This document shows, piece by piece, positions 1-7,243 of a DNA stretch of 33,524 nucleotides. Where the stretch lies: NCBI GenBank assembly GCA_964356415.1, contig CAYHHK010000033.1, positions 1 to 33,524 of the forward strand, in the 5' to 3' direction. The translations under genes and the position numbers were made by a program. This DNA is from JAPLDB01 sp964356415. Lineage in GTDB: Bacteria; Bacteroidota; Bacteroidia; AKYH767-A; 2013-40CM-41-45. Under the pieces are notes generated by a model. It worked only from the letters and a program-made list of their open reading frames with translations. It was not told where the DNA came from and did not search any database. The number at the start of each line of letters is the position of its first letter. Position 1 is the first letter of the stretch.

Positions 1-49
1 AATTAATCAATATGATTGCCTGATTATTTTCAAATCTGACATCCTTTCC

Positions 50-158
50 GCCACGAATTCTACAAATTAACACGAACTAATTGCTAATTTGATAAAAATA
101 TTCTCGGTAAAGATTTCACCAATCTGGCCTTTTGGTGTTAATTGGTGAAATTCGTGGC
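50..158. repeat. Imperfect 27-nt inverted repeat upstream of fbp
   Basis: The arm at 50-76 begins GCCACGAATT and the arm at 132-158 is its inverted copy, agreeing at 23 of 27 positions. The 55-nt spacer contains a further partial copy (TTTCACCAAT, 114-123). Sequences of the type CACGAATTTCACCAATTAACAC are, from general experience, frequent between genes of Bacteroidota, so this looks like a dispersed palindromic repeat and not an fbp-specific operator. No gene was found in 1-241. Confidence 0.6.
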
Positions 159-241
159 AAAATTTAACCGGATAAATCCGGATCAATGGAAATTCAAAAC
201 ACTAAATTCCTTTTTCGATATTTGCGGCCTGAATCCACGAA

Positions 242-1258
242 ATGAAAAAGGTAACAACACTCGGTCAATTCATTATAGAGAGGCAAAAAGATTTTCCATT
301 CGCCAAAGGAGAACTTTCACGTTTGCTTCGTGACATCGGCATTGCCGCCAAGATCGTAAATCGCGAAGTGAACAAGGCAGGCCTTGTAGACATTCTCGGA
401 GAACATGGCTCTACGAACATCCAGGGTGAAGAAGTGAAAAAACTGGATGTTTTCGCCAATGAACAATTCATTGATGCGCTGAGCTCAGGCGGTGAAACAT
501 GTGCCGTTGCCTCAGAAGAAAATGAAGAGATTATTCATATTGAAGGCGAAGTAAGTGCCAATGCAAAATATGTTGTAAGTGTCGATCCGCTTGATGGCTC
601 TTCAAATATTGATGTGAACGTTTCCATCGGAACAATCTTTTCAATTATCAGGAGAAGCAGTGAGCCGGGAATCCCCGTTAATGAAAATGACTACCTGCAG
701 AAAGGTACCTCAATGGTGGCAGCAGGATATATTATTTACGGTTCTTCCACGATGCTGGTATATACAACAGGACGTGGTGTAAACGGCTTTACGCTTGACC
801 CGAGCATCGGAGAATTTTGTCTTTCGCACCCCGATATGAAATGCCCTGAAGAAGGAAAGATCTACTCGATCAATGAAGGTAACTATGTGCATTTTCCTGA
901 AGGGGTAAAGCAGTATATTAAATATTGCCAGGTGGAAGATGATGCTACAAAACGGCCTTATTCATCTCGTTACATTGGGTCTTTGGTAGCTGATTTTCAC
1001 CGCAATTTGCTTAAAGGTGGGATATTCATTTATCCGAGCACTGCAAAATCTCCGAATGGAAAACTGCGGTTATTGTATGAATGCAATCCCGTTGCATGGA
1101 TCATTGAACAGGCTGGTGGCAAAGCCAGTGACGGCTATGTTCGCATAATGGAAAAGCAGCCAAAAACATTACACGAGCGGACTCCATTATTTATCGGTTC
1201 TGCCAACATGGTAACGATGGCAGAAGAGTTTATGCAGAAATTCTCTCCGAAAAATTAG
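242..1258 (+). CDS. fbp: Class I fructose-1,6-bisphosphatase
   Basis: Cytosolic gluconeogenic enzyme that hydrolyses fructose-1,6-bisphosphate to fructose-6-phosphate and phosphate with Mg2+. The 338-residue product has the usual length for the class I family. The metal and phosphate site is clear: SEENE at residues 91-95 supplies the acidic ligands, and the family signature DPLDGSSNID lies at 115-124. Near the C-terminus the segment GKLRLLYECNP is the typical sugar-phosphate-binding stretch with its conserved Lys and Glu. The ATG at 242 gives the normal N-terminus (MKKVTTLGQFI); no Shine-Dalgarno is visible, as usual for this phylum. It stands alone, and nothing in its neighbourhood hints at an operon. 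Assignment is secure at the family level. Confidence 0.96.
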   Translation: MKKVTTLGQFIIERQKDFPFAKGELSRLLRDIGIAAKIVNREVNKAGLVDILGEHGSTNIQGEEVKKLDVFANEQFIDALSSGGETCAVASEENEEIIHIEGEVSANAKYVVSVDPLDGSSNIDVNVSIGTIFSIIRRSSEPGIPVNENDYLQKGTSMVAAGYIIYGSSTMLVYTTGRGVNGFTLDPSIGEFCLSHPDMKCPEEGKIYSINEGNYVHFPEGVKQYIKYCQVEDDATKRPYSSRYIGSLVADFHRNLLKGGIFIYPSTAKSPNGKLRLLYECNPVAWIIEQAGGKASDGYVRIMEKQPKTLHERTPLFIGSANMVTMAEEFMQKFSPKN

Positions 1259-1377
1259 GTACTAAATACTAATCAATACGAATGTACCAATAAGTGGTAT
1301 AACCTTTTAATTTTTCATTTGTTATTTTTCTGAATCCGCATTTGGATACATTTCGTTTATCTATCAAAATAAAAAAT

Positions 1378-1863
1378 ATGAAATTCATTTTAATATCGAT
1401 CGCAGTCATTTCAACCTGCCTGATTGCATGCGGACAAACTCCTTCGAAGGGTAAAAAAGAGACAACTATGACAAAGTATGAAGTAGTAAAAACAGATGCT
1501 GAATGGAAAAAGCAACTTACCCCTGAACAATACAATGTAACCCGCGAACATGGTACAGAGCGCGCTTTCAGCGGGGTCTACTGGGATAACCATGAAAAAG
1601 GGATTTACAAATGTGTGTGTTGCGATAATCCGCTTTTCGTTTCCGACAACAAGTTTGAATCCGGCACGGGATGGCCAAGTTTTTACCAGCCGCTGAACAA
1701 ATCAAACGTAGGCGAAACAACCGATTCAAGTTATGGCATGAGCCGCACTGAAGTGCATTGCAACCGTTGCGGGGCGCATTTGGGTCATGTCTTCGACGAC
1801 GGGCCAAAGCCAACGGGATTGAGGTATTGCATCAACTCGGCATCGCTATCCTTTGAAAAGTAA
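1378..1863 (+). CDS. msrB: Peptide-methionine (R)-S-oxide reductase MsrB, lipoprotein form
   Basis: Reduces the R-epimer of methionine sulfoxide in oxidised proteins. Starting at the ATG at 1378 gives 161 residues and a clean lipoprotein signal (MKFILISIAVISTCLIAC, lipobox LIAC with Cys18), so the enzyme should sit on a membrane facing the periplasm. An upstream in-frame ATG at 1342 would bury this signal behind 12 charged residues and was not used. The SelR domain follows: a CxxC zinc pair in CVCCDNP, the GTGWPSFYQP motif, a second CxxC in CNRCGAHLGHVFDDGP, and the catalytic Cys in RYCINSASL close to the C-terminus. It is a stand-alone msrB with no msrA partner nearby. The stop codon lies inside a terminator hairpin. 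Confidence 0.94.
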   Translation: MKFILISIAVISTCLIACGQTPSKGKKETTMTKYEVVKTDAEWKKQLTPEQYNVTREHGTERAFSGVYWDNHEKGIYKCVCCDNPLFVSDNKFESGTGWPSFYQPLNKSNVGETTDSSYGMSRTEVHCNRCGAHLGHVFDDGPKPTGLRYCINSASLSFEK

Positions 1864-1899
1864 CCCGGTGGGTCGCGCAGCACCCGCTGGGTTACTTTT
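1856..1899 (+). terminator. Hairpin terminator over the msrB stop codon
   Basis: An 18-bp stem (1856-1873 with 1882-1899) with two G-U wobbles and an 8-nt loop (1874-1881). The left arm begins AAAAG and the right arm ends CTTTT, so the U-run is part of the stem and the hairpin could end transcription from either side. Its inner right arm (1880-1894) is the exact reverse complement of 15 nt at 3191-3205, on the other side of the RAYT gene. Confidence 0.65.
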
Positions 1900-2003
1900 A
1901 GCTACATCCTTCGCGTTGATTTCCTTTGTGAGTATTTAGAACGGACTAAGGACCCGCCGAGCTGAATTTTCTGATTTAAAAAACCCTATTCTTCGGATGT
2001 ATC

Positions 2004-2048
2004 AATAAGTAGATGGGCATAGATTTGTCTTTTAATCATCCTACTTAT
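2004..2048. repeat. Inverted repeat overlapping the RAYT start codon
   Basis: AATAAGTAGATG at 2004-2015 faces CATCCTACTTAT at 2037-2048, forming an 11-bp stem with one bulged base and a roughly 21-nt loop. The right arm ends inside the transposase start codon (2047). It could act as a translational control element or as a binding site for the transposase; the sequence alone does not decide. Confidence 0.4.
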
Positions 2049-2676
2049 GTCCGATGTCCAGGTTCCACTCCTTCCTACCCATTACTACCATATTTACAAC
2101 CATGCGATTGGAAAAGAAAATCTATTCAACAACGAAGAAGATTATCAATACCTCCTTGATAAAATTAAACCGCACATACTTCCCGTATGCCACATTCTAT
2201 CCTATTGTTTGATGCCCAATCATTATCATTTTGTTGTGCAGATTAAATCCCTGCAGGAAGTATCATCTTTTTTGGAAATCAAGCACGGTGCTGATAAATT
2301 CAATAGAAAAAAATCTGCAGATGAAAATTACATTGTCAACCAGATCAGCCAGCAGTTTTCTAATCTGTTTAATACCTATGCAAAACACTACAATTTTCAT
2401 AATGACAGATGGGGAAGTTTATTTAAAAGAAACTTCAGAAGAAAAGAAATTACGGATACGGATTATCTGAAAAGGGTGATTTGCTATGTTCACCAAAATC
2501 CTGTTGAGGCAGGTTTTGTACAAGCAATGAAGGACTGGAAATTTTCTTCGTATCTTGCTTTTCAAAGCAGCATGGAAACCTTTGTTGCAAGAGAAGAAAC
2601 ACTGGAATTATTTGGCGGGAGAAAGAATTTTGATGCATATCATGCGGTGAGGAGTGAGCTGAATGATTACTTTTGA
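2047..2676 (+). CDS. REP-associated tyrosine transposase (RAYT, Y1/IS200-like)
   Basis: A single-strand DNA nuclease of the HUH superfamily. RAYTs are single-copy domesticated relatives of IS200/IS605 TnpA that process short palindromic REP sequences. In this 209-residue protein the N-terminal segment HYYHIYNHA (residues 12-20) is the typical family opening; the histidine pair appears as NHYHF at 58-62 (HYH form); the catalytic tyrosine is most likely Y147 in VICYVHQNPVEAG, followed by the family's WKFSSY motif (154-159). There are no terminal inverted repeats, no tnpB and no target duplication that would make it a complete insertion sequence. Hairpins with shared sequence lie on both sides (1856-1899 and 3191-3244). 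The family is recognised with confidence; which palindromes it acts on is inference. Confidence 0.9.
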   Translation: MSDVQVPLLPTHYYHIYNHAIGKENLFNNEEDYQYLLDKIKPHILPVCHILSYCLMPNHYHFVVQIKSLQEVSSFLEIKHGADKFNRKKSADENYIVNQISQQFSNLFNTYAKHYNFHNDRWGSLFKRNFRRKEITDTDYLKRVICYVHQNPVEAGFVQAMKDWKFSSYLAFQSSMETFVAREETLELFGGRKNFDAYHAVRSELNDYF

Positions 2677-2769
2677 TTCTCCTTAGATAAATAGTTCCAA
2701 CATTCGCTTCGAATGGCATGCCGAAATCAATTTGAATAAATTAATATAAATATTTTGTGAAGCACTCTT

Positions 2770-3186
2770 ATGACCCAATTGAGTAAAAAAGCAAAATCCT
2801 TGATTACTTTTTTTCCCGTCCTTGTCGTATTAATTATTTGTTCCAGTTGTATTCATCTGCAACAAGCTCCTTCTGAAGAGAAATCTTTAGTAATGTTGAA
2901 GAACTTCTACACTGAATATCTGAATGAAGTTGCAAGTTCGAATCCATTCAGCTTAAGTGCTCACAAATTAGACTCCCTGAAAAATATATATTGTACAGAA
3001 GCTCTATTAATTAAAATTCCGAATTTAATAGCTCAATCAGATACTGATCCATTTATTAAGGCTCAAGACAGTAATAGAGGAAATGCTAAAACTTTATCTG
3101 TTAAAAAAGAAGCAAGAAAAGAAAATACTTATATTGTCTCGTACGTGGATGAATATGACAAATTAACTAAAGCCATTCATTCCTAA
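2770..3186 (+). CDS. Small lipoprotein, DUF3828-like, probably shortened at the C-terminus
   Basis: Function unknown. The 138-residue product has a lipoprotein signal: a basic start, a hydrophobic run from about residue 13, and a lipobox ending SSC at Cys27. The mature part resembles the DUF3828 / NTF2-like fold: an early FYTEYL helix motif, a middle DPFIKAQDSN segment, then a strand ending YIVSYVDEY. Family members normally continue with one or two more strands; here the frame stops soon after, at 3184, directly before a palindromic sequence (3191-3244). This may be a gene that lost its 3' end. The region is AT-rich compared with the neighbouring core genes. Family assignment rests on remembered motifs and is tentative. 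Confidence 0.6.
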   Translation: MTQLSKKAKSLITFFPVLVVLIICSSCIHLQQAPSEEKSLVMLKNFYTEYLNEVASSNPFSLSAHKLDSLKNIYCTEALLIKIPNLIAQSDTDPFIKAQDSNRGNAKTLSVKKEARKENTYIVSYVDEYDKLTKAIHS

Positions 3187-3190
3187 GAGC

Positions 3191-3244
3191 TAACCCAGCG
3201 GGTGCCCAGATCCCTTAATCGGGATCTGATCGACCAACCGGGTT
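3191..3244. repeat. Compound palindrome between convergent genes
   Basis: The core is a perfect 8-bp stem (CAGATCCC 3207-3214, GGGATCTG 3221-3228, 6-nt loop). The outer bases AACCC (3192-3196) can pair with GGGTT (3240-3244). The first 15 nt, TAACCCAGCGGGTGC, are the exact reverse complement of 1880-1894 in the hairpin behind msrB. It lies between two convergent genes and may act as a shared terminator, though no long T-run follows. Confidence 0.5.
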
Positions 3245-3246
3245 CG

Positions 3247-3912
3247 TTAATCAATCGCAGTATTCAAAAAATCCAACAACGGCTTCATCGCTTTGGCTGT
3301 TGCAGTCAGGTTTTTCAGAAAATTTTTCGAGAGCACATCCTTGTCGCTGAATTCATGCCACACCAGATAGCTATTGAGTTTCAGCAGCTCCACATCCTTG
3401 TGGTCTTTATCATATCCTTTTGGAGGTCGCACCAGTTTATATTCATCGCTGTTGTCCAATCCGCCGAATAACTTTTTGAAATTTTTATCGGAAAGAATTT
3501 TATGCAACTGCTTTCCATTGTAATCTATTTCCTGCCTGATCTTTTTCAAATGATCACCTGAAGGCATCCATCTGCCGCCTGCAATCATGGTTTTGCCGGG
3601 TTCTATGTGCAGATAATACCCTGCTATTTCCATTTTCTTTCCTCCGCGATTGATGCCGGCTCCCATGTTCGTTTTGTACGGACTCTTGTCTTTTGAAAAC
3701 CGCACATCCCGGTAAATGCGGAAAACACAGTCTTTGGCCTTTAGTCCGGCCAGGGATTTATCAAATGATGTAAACGACTTAATGACGTCCTCCACAAACG
3801 AATCTACGTTTGACTTTGCAGCCAGGTATTTGTCCTTGTTGGAATCAAACCACTCTCTTTCATTGTTCTTTTTAAGATTCTTTAAAAAATCTAAGGTTGA
3901 TTTCTGGATCAT
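3247..3912 (-). CDS. DUF2461 domain protein (TIGR02453 type)
   Basis: Function unknown; the family is widespread in bacteria and also found in fungi. The 221 residues match the family length and pattern: the opening segment ending in NEREWFDSNKDKY, the central stretch CVFRIYRDVRFSKDKSPYKTNMGA, then GGYYLHIEP-like sequence (here AGYYLHIEPGKTMIAGGRWMP), and a C-terminal PPKGYDKDH segment. No signal peptide or membrane span, so cytosolic. It stands alone on the minus strand, with its 3' end facing the small lipoprotein gene across a palindrome. Identification of the domain family is firm; no biochemical role can be given. Confidence 0.9.
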   Translation of the reverse strand: MIQKSTLDFLKNLKKNNEREWFDSNKDKYLAAKSNVDSFVEDVIKSFTSFDKSLAGLKAKDCVFRIYRDVRFSKDKSPYKTNMGAGINRGGKKMEIAGYYLHIEPGKTMIAGGRWMPSGDHLKKIRQEIDYNGKQLHKILSDKNFKKLFGGLDNSDEYKLVRPPKGYDKDHKDVELLKLNSYLVWHEFSDKDVLSKNFLKNLTATAKAMKPLLDFLNTAID

Positions 3913-4046
3913 AATTCGGAATAAAAAAACAAAAGTAAAGAACGAGGGGCTATCATAAAAATAATAATGATTTCAAACAAAATCCAGCTCTTGTTAGCAA
4001 TCGGGAGCATGGGACTCAATGCTGAAAAAGATTTAAGAGGCTGTTC

Positions 4047-4100
4047 TTTGCGATCTTTGCGCCGTTGCGTGAAAAATTGGCTTGGTGAAATTCACAAGTT
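4047..4100. repeat. TTTGCG-type direct repeats and dispersed-repeat sequence upstream of the thioredoxin gene
   Basis: TTTGCG occurs at 4047 and 4056 and TTGCG at 4065, a roughly 9-nt period, followed by GCGTGAAAAATT and then GGTGAAATTCACAAGTTAA, which resembles the repeat upstream of fbp (132-158). Such runs recur between genes in many Bacteroidota. The stretch 3913-4158 has no other recognisable gene. Confidence 0.4.
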
Positions 4101-4130
4101 AATCTAAGTGCGAAATTCCTAAAATCCCCC

Positions 4131-4138
4131 TACTTTTG
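4131..4138 (+). promoter_or_regulatory. Bacteroidota-type -7 promoter box
   Basis: TACTTTTG matches the TAnnTTTG consensus fully and ends 20 nt before the start codon of the thioredoxin gene at 4159. No convincing -33 TTG was found at the usual 19-21 nt upstream, so this is only a partial promoter call. Confidence 0.4.
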
Positions 4139-4158
4139 CAGAACATCAATCGATTTCT

Positions 4159-5637
4159 ATGTTAAAGAAACTCTCTCTCGCAGTACTGCTTTCCCTTTTT
4201 GCTTTTACTAATAATAGTAATGCAAAATCAAATTTCCAGTTAACGGGAACCATCAGGGAAGCCAAAGCCAAAGGAATCAACCTGTGGATCTATAAAAATT
4301 TCCTTGCATCGAATCCGGATTTGATCGTTGGCGCACTGAACAATGGAAACTACAAATTCAAATCAGCAATTGACCAGCCGGTATTTGCTGTTCTCGAATA
4401 CAATAATTCCCGGTTAAAATTTTTTCTTGAACCCGGTGATAGCATCAATATGAGTTTCACCGATGATGCCCAGCACTCAGGTACAGAAATCACAGGTCGT
4501 GGCTCAGACAATAATTTTTTTCTCAACAATTTTGAGAGCACATTTCAAAAGGACTTCATTGATAGCTTGTGGACTGCAAGAATGATGAACGGTTCCGTTG
4601 ATGCATTCGAAAACGAACTTTTCAAAAGCAGAAAAAGCATGCATGATTATATCGGCATCAATGTTGTAATACATCCTGTGTCCGATGCTTTTAAAAATTA
4701 TTTGCGCAACCTGATCACATTCCGTTATTGGAGTATGCTTCTTGCTTATCCAGTCGTCCACGCCAATTCCGATCCGAAAATATTAACAGTTGAACCACTG
4801 CCCGATGTAATGTTGCAGAACATTACCGAAGTGACGCTGAATAACCCCGAAGCTTTGCTTTGCGATTCCTATAAAGCCTTTCTGAATTTTTATGTGGTTT
4901 ACTATACATCAGCCGCAAACGGTTTTAAAAAATTCAACGACTATTCCACTGCTGCTGATCGCAAACTTGCATTTGCCAAAGCGCATTTACTGGGACAGGT
5001 TTTCGATATATGGCTTGCACAATTTTGCATAGATGAAAAAGAACACGTGTCATCTTTCATGCTACGCACCATGGTGAACACATTGAAGACCACCGACAAG
5101 TACAATAATTATTATCCATACATCAGCAGTATCTGTTCCGCGCGTATGCAGATGAAAGATGAAAAGAAAAAAACGGAGCCAACGGTAGAGAAAGTTAAAG
5201 AAAGCAATTCCGACAAGGACGAGCTGGGGCTGAAAGACCTTAATGGAAAACCTTTTTCATTGAGTGAGATGAAAGGAAAAGTGGTGTACATTGATTTCTG
5301 GGCAAGCTGGTGCGGGCCATGCAGACAGATGATGCCATTTTCAAAACAGCTTCACGATAACCTTACAGAGAAACAGAAAAAGCAAATCACATTTCTTTAC
5401 ATCAGTATTGATGCAAATGAAGAGGCTTGGAAAAAAGCAATTACTGACCTGAGTATTGAAGGTATGCAAGTTATTTCACCGGGGAACTGGTCATCAAAAG
5501 TGTGTTCTTATTTTCAGATCAACAGCATACCACGATACATGATCATGGATAAGAAAGGCAACATCGTTGACTTCAATGCCAAGCGGCCTGCAGATCCGGC
5601 ATTGATGGATGATCTTACAAAATTGATTGAACAGTAA
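4159..5637 (+). CDS. Periplasmic TlpA-family thioredoxin-like protein
   Basis: Predicted thiol-disulfide reductase exported to the periplasm. A signal peptide covers about residues 1-22 (MLKKLSLAVLLSLFAF, cut after NSNA). Residues about 25-110 form a beta-rich domain of the DUF4369 kind often fused to Bacteroidota TlpA proteins, with the FFLEPGDSINM segment typical of it. A long helical middle region follows. The thioredoxin domain occupies about 352-490, with the segment ending in FWASWCGPC giving the active-site pair C385/C388, and the cis-proline in INSIPRYMIMD. Total length of 492 residues is normal for such fusions. It stands alone, so its substrate is unknown; cytochrome maturation or general periplasmic disulfide reduction are possible roles. 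Confidence 0.88.
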   Translation: MLKKLSLAVLLSLFAFTNNSNAKSNFQLTGTIREAKAKGINLWIYKNFLASNPDLIVGALNNGNYKFKSAIDQPVFAVLEYNNSRLKFFLEPGDSINMSFTDDAQHSGTEITGRGSDNNFFLNNFESTFQKDFIDSLWTARMMNGSVDAFENELFKSRKSMHDYIGINVVIHPVSDAFKNYLRNLITFRYWSMLLAYPVVHANSDPKILTVEPLPDVMLQNITEVTLNNPEALLCDSYKAFLNFYVVYYTSAANGFKKFNDYSTAADRKLAFAKAHLLGQVFDIWLAQFCIDEKEHVSSFMLRTMVNTLKTTDKYNNYYPYISSICSARMQMKDEKKKTEPTVEKVKESNSDKDELGLKDLNGKPFSLSEMKGKVVYIDFWASWCGPCRQMMPFSKQLHDNLTEKQKKQITFLYISIDANEEAWKKAITDLSIEGMQVISPGNWSSKVCSYFQINSIPRYMIMDKKGNIVDFNAKRPADPALMDDLTKLIEQ

Positions 5638-5657
5638 TTTTTTTTAGAAAGTAGGGA

Positions 5658-6419
5658 TCAGGCAAAATGCTTGTTCAGCCACTGATCCAGGATGTCATTG
5701 AATTGCTGTGGCTGTTCCATCATGGGTGCATGTCCGCACTTGTCGATCCAGTATAATTCACATTTCGGTAAAAGACGGTTGAATTCTTCAGCCACGTCAG
5801 GCGGCGTAATGGTATCCTGTTTTCCCCATATCAGGCACGTCGGAATCTTTATATCCTTGAGATCTTCACTCATATTATGACGAATGGCACTTTTGGCAAG
5901 TGAGAGGATGCGGATCAATTTGCCTTTATCGTTTACGATGGTAAAACATTCATCAACCAGTTCTTCTGTTGCTGATTTGGGATCATAAAAAGTCACTTCT
6001 ACCTTTTGTTTTATGTAGTTTCTGTCCTCACGCCTTGGAAAGCTTCCGCCCATTGCATTCTCATAAAGACCGGAACTTCCGGTGAGCACCATCCCGATTA
6101 CCCTTTCAGGATGTTTCCGCACATACACTAGGGTTACATGTCCGCCAAGGGAATTTCCGATTAGGACAACATTATCAAATTTCATGTGGACGATAAAGTC
6201 ATCTACAAATTCCGCCAGTGCCTTTACATTGGTATTCAATAAAGGCGAGGTATAAATAGGCATCAGCGGAATCACCACACGGTATTTCATTTTGAAATGC
6301 TCGACTACATCCACCCAGTTGCTGAGTGCCCCGAATAAGCCGTGCAACAATACTAGCACAGGACCGTTGCCTTCATCAATGAATTGAAAATCTTTTTCCT
6401 TCCGGATTTGGTAACTCAT
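5658..6419 (-). CDS. Alpha/beta hydrolase
   Basis: A 253-residue cytosolic alpha/beta-hydrolase fold enzyme with an intact triad: nucleophile S90 in the elbow GNSLGG (88-93), acid D202 in WGKQDTITPP, and H230 in KCGHAPMMEQP. The oxyanion-hole HG pair is at 26-27 (LLHGLFG). The order and spacing fit the family that includes carboxylesterases, C-C bond hydrolases and haloalkane dehalogenase relatives; the nucleophile is Ser, which excludes a dehalogenase. No signal peptide. It converges with the thioredoxin gene, only 20 nt apart, and no neighbour suggests a substrate. Confidence 0.88.
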   Translation of the reverse strand: MSYQIRKEKDFQFIDEGNGPVLVLLHGLFGALSNWVDVVEHFKMKYRVVIPLMPIYTSPLLNTNVKALAEFVDDFIVHMKFDNVVLIGNSLGGHVTLVYVRKHPERVIGMVLTGSSGLYENAMGGSFPRREDRNYIKQKVEVTFYDPKSATEELVDECFTIVNDKGKLIRILSLAKSAIRHNMSEDLKDIKIPTCLIWGKQDTITPPDVAEEFNRLLPKCELYWIDKCGHAPMMEQPQQFNDILDQWLNKHFA

Positions 6420-6502
6420 AAGCGTGGTTTCAAACCTACATGATTTTTTTCAGAAAATAATCAGTCATTGAAAAAAACTTTTCAGTTCGTCAAGGCCGGT
6501 TA

Positions 6503-6733
6503 TAAATCCTGCGAGAACCCTTCATTCAAAGAGACCTTCATTCTATAGGAGTAAATCAGTGGGGCAATAAAGCAGTTCCTTCCCCCCCCTATCATCTCCC
6601 AGGCCTTCCGTACATACACCAGCACCTCTTGTTGGCCTACAGATGCACGTGCTGCGTTACTTCCTCCAAAAAAACTCAATCCACGCCCAAAAAAATACTT
6701 TTCAACAAAAATGGGAAAAAGTGGGAATATGTG
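6503..6733 (-). pseudogene. Unexplained 77-codon open stretch between the hydrolase and mraZ
   Basis: This accounts for most of the 350-nt gap 6420-6769. The minus-strand frame is open from the stop at 6734-6736 to the stop at 6500-6502 and reads like a normal protein in its second half (for example VGQQEVLVYVRKAWEMIGGG, then FIAPLIYSYRMKVSLNEGF). It has no good start codon: the first ATG is mid-way, and the upstream end runs through the MraZ boxes. An 8-C run (6582-6589) lies inside. It could be a decayed gene fragment, a fragment of a dispersed element, or chance. No family is recognised. Confidence 0.3.
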
Positions 6734-6736
6734 TCA
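6711..6736 (+). promoter_or_regulatory. MraZ-box operator upstream of mraZ
   Basis: Three hexamers at 10-nt spacing: ATGGGA (6711-6716), GTGGGA (6721-6726) and a degenerate GTGTCA (6731-6736). MraZ is known to bind tandem TGGGN repeats with this spacing upstream of its own operon, so autoregulation of the dcw cluster is likely. A weak -7-like TACATTAG lies at 6747-6754. Confidence 0.65.
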
Positions 6737-6769
6737 ATATTTATTTTACATTAGCGCACCTTAATTTAT

Positions 6770-7243
6770 ATGGCAGGATTTATCGGTGAGTTTCTTAGTA
6801 CGGTAGACTCTAAAGGAAGATTTCTTCTTCCCGCAGGTCTTAAAAAGCAAATCGCTGTGCGCGAGCAGAAGCTATTTGTAATAAACCGTGGCATGGAAAA
6901 ACACCTGATGTTGTACACCAGAAAATTCTGGGATGAGGTAAGCGCCAGGGTTGATGATATTGACGAATGGATAGAAGAGAACCGTGTTTTCACCCATCAG
7001 TTTTATAAAGGTGCCACAGAAATTTCATTGGACAGCGCAGACCGGTTGTTGTTGCCGGACCAGCTATTGAGCTATGCAGGAATAGAGAAAGACATCGTTT
7101 TGTTTGCACATGGAAAAAAAATTGAGCTGTGGAGCGAAAAGGAATACAAGAAACGAATGAATGACAACAGCATCAATTACTCCAAACTTGCCCAAAAAGT
7201 AATGAGCAGGAAAAACAGGGACGACAATGGCCAACTATCATGA
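6770..7243 (+). CDS. mraZ: Transcriptional regulator MraZ
   Basis: First gene of the dcw operon; a ring-forming AbrB-like DNA-binding protein that controls its own operon and affects division gene dosage. The 157 residues hold two SpoVT-AbrB-like units: the first opens with the STVDSKGRFLLPAGLK motif (about 10-25), the second has LDSADRLLLPDQLLSYAGI (about 86-104), each with the D-x-x-R-[FL]-L-P core. Length is normal for the phylum, slightly longer than the E. coli protein because of a basic C-terminal tail. TGGGA repeats 34-59 nt upstream of the start fit its operator. It overlaps rsmH by 17 nt. Confidence 0.95.
   Translation: MAGFIGEFLSTVDSKGRFLLPAGLKKQIAVREQKLFVINRGMEKHLMLYTRKFWDEVSARVDDIDEWIEENRVFTHQFYKGATEISLDSADRLLLPDQLLSYAGIEKDIVLFAHGKKIELWSEKEYKKRMNDNSINYSKLAQKVMSRKNRDDNGQLS

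Noticed and set aside
142..333. 63-codon plus-strand frame overlapping the fbp start
   Set aside because: Its first part is repeat-derived intergenic DNA and the rest is fbp read in another frame; no protein-like pattern.
1342..1377. Upstream start for MsrB
   Set aside because: It adds 12 residues rich in Lys/Arg before the signal peptide and breaks the lipobox spacing.
2004..2700. Complete IS200/IS605 insertion sequence around the Y1 transposase
   Set aside because: No tnpB and no paired end hairpins at the right distance with a clear boundary; sequence motifs point to a RAYT.
6503..6733. RNase P RNA or another housekeeping RNA in the gap upstream of mraZ
   Set aside because: A GAGGAAGTAA stretch on the minus strand recalls the RNase P 5' region, but the following conserved parts and the 3' pairing were not found.
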